A DNA stretch of 64,000 bases from Brevundimonas bacteroides DSM 4726 (GTDB taxonomy: Bacteria > Pseudomonadota > Alphaproteobacteria > Caulobacterales > Caulobacteraceae): positions 87,101 to 151,100 of the forward strand of contig NZ_JNIX01000014.1 of NCBI RefSeq assembly GCF_000701445.1. The letters are read 5' to 3'. Positions 63,541-64,000 of the stretch are shown piece after piece. Position 1 is the stretch's first letter, and the number at the start of each line of letters is the position of its first letter. The position numbers were made by a program, and so were the translations under genes. The notes under the pieces are model-generated. The model made no database searches and was not told the DNA's origin. It was given only the letters and a program-made list of their open reading frames with translations.

Positions 63541-64000
63541 CTCAATCATCCAACGACGCCCGGATTCCCCCAACGAATCCAGCGCCCGTGGCTGCTGGGA
63601 CGATTTGATCGCGCCCTCATATCCAGTCCCCTTAAAATCGGCCCCATCCCGTCGCGAGGGGAAGGCGTCCTGGGCCCAGGACCCGGACGCGCGGCGGGGC
63701 GCGATCGAAGCGGGGGATGGCCGGGCGACCGGTCGTCACAGCGCGTCGTTCACGGCCACGCTCCCTTTTCCGGCTGGAGGCTGGGACTGTGGACATCGGG
63801 TCGGGGCGGCGCGGGATTGTCCGCGGGGCTGAAACCGCGGAGCCCGGAGGGACCTGAGACCCTCCGCCCGCCGTGGGCCTCGGTTGGAAAAGGGTCTAAG
63901 CGGCGTAAAGGTTCGGGGTCGACAACGACACAAACCCGACAGGTCGCACGAAGCCCGCGTCCGACTGCTCACGAGCACCGATCGCGACGGAGCCTCGGCG
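63541..64000. other. Gene-free GC-rich stretch with overlapping hairpins
   Basis: I find no convincing gene here on either strand; open frames are short and lack family similarity. Short hairpins cluster at 63821-63866: CCGCGG with CCGCGG (63821-63826 and 63835-63840), CGGGGCT with AGCCCGG (overlapping, so the two compete), and CGGAGGG with CCCTCCG (63845-63851 and 63860-63866). I looked for tmRNA, RNase P RNA, SRP RNA and 6S RNA signatures and found none. The stretch may be an RNA gene, the leader of a gene beyond the window, or plain spacer. Confidence 0.4.

Noticed and set aside
63541..64000. tmRNA, RNase P RNA, SRP RNA or 6S RNA at the window end
   Set aside because: I looked for the tag-peptide frame, the conserved P4 sequence of RNase P, the GGAAG SRP loop and the 6S central bubble sequence and saw none on either strand.

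Overview
The window looks like a chromosomal segment of a high-GC alphaproteobacterium of the order Caulobacterales, most likely Brevundimonas or a close relative. The evidence is the flagellar export genes fliQ-fliR-flhB running directly into cckA, a near-consensus CtrA box in front of fliQ, a Fur protein without the CxxC zinc motifs, the neighbours secB/Tim44/mltA, and many GTG and TTG starts with 1-8 base gene overlaps. The genus is inferred from gene content; no 16S gene is present. I found no rRNA, tRNA, CRISPR array, prophage or transposase.

Layout. 1-6.4 kb: dnaQ, secB (minus), a Tim44-like protein, mltA, a BLUF photoreceptor, a HerA/YjgR ATPase (minus) and an AI-2E family exporter. 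6.7-14.3 kb: a very large NAD-glutamate dehydrogenase, a UspA protein, an Nfu scaffold, tsaB, rimI and fur. 14.3-19.3 kb: miaB-phoH-ybeY-lnt and an XRE regulator. 19.4-22.1 kb: a small lipoprotein, coaBC, dut and a small membrane protein. 22.1-34.6 kb: the translation and RNA-turnover block rimP-nusA-ylxR-infB, three inserted envelope genes, then rbfA-truB-rpsO-pnp. 34.6-43.7 kb: a lipoprotein and rph (minus), a GNAT-hrcA-grpE operon, alkB and an exported protein (minus), then dnaK-dnaJ-dapB behind a sigma-32-type promoter. 43.8-52.2 kb: metK-trmB (minus), a TonB receptor with a Fur-like box, radC, an M28 peptidase, two gene remnants and map. 52.3-57.1 kb: a CinA-like protein, then a minus-strand cluster of an acyltransferase, a KAS III-like synthase, a heme-oxygenase-fold iron protein and an unrecognised protein. 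57.1-63.4 kb: a membrane TPR protein, fliQ-fliR-flhB and cckA. The last 640 bases contain no recognisable gene.

Functional themes. Most genes are housekeeping: ribosome and RNA maturation, protein quality control, lipoprotein and murein maturation, and cell-cycle and flagellar control. The less ordinary parts are: the tightly overlapping KAS III / iron oxidase / unknown-protein trio, which may make an undescribed fatty-acid-derived product; two divergent genes that both lack their 5' ends at one junction, suggesting a single deletion; a dispersed short palindromic repeat family whose stems covary between copies, one member of which is amplified as a 59-bp tandem repeat over the alkB start; two stacked terminator-like hairpins before rimP; and operator-like palindromes before metK and the TonB receptor gene.
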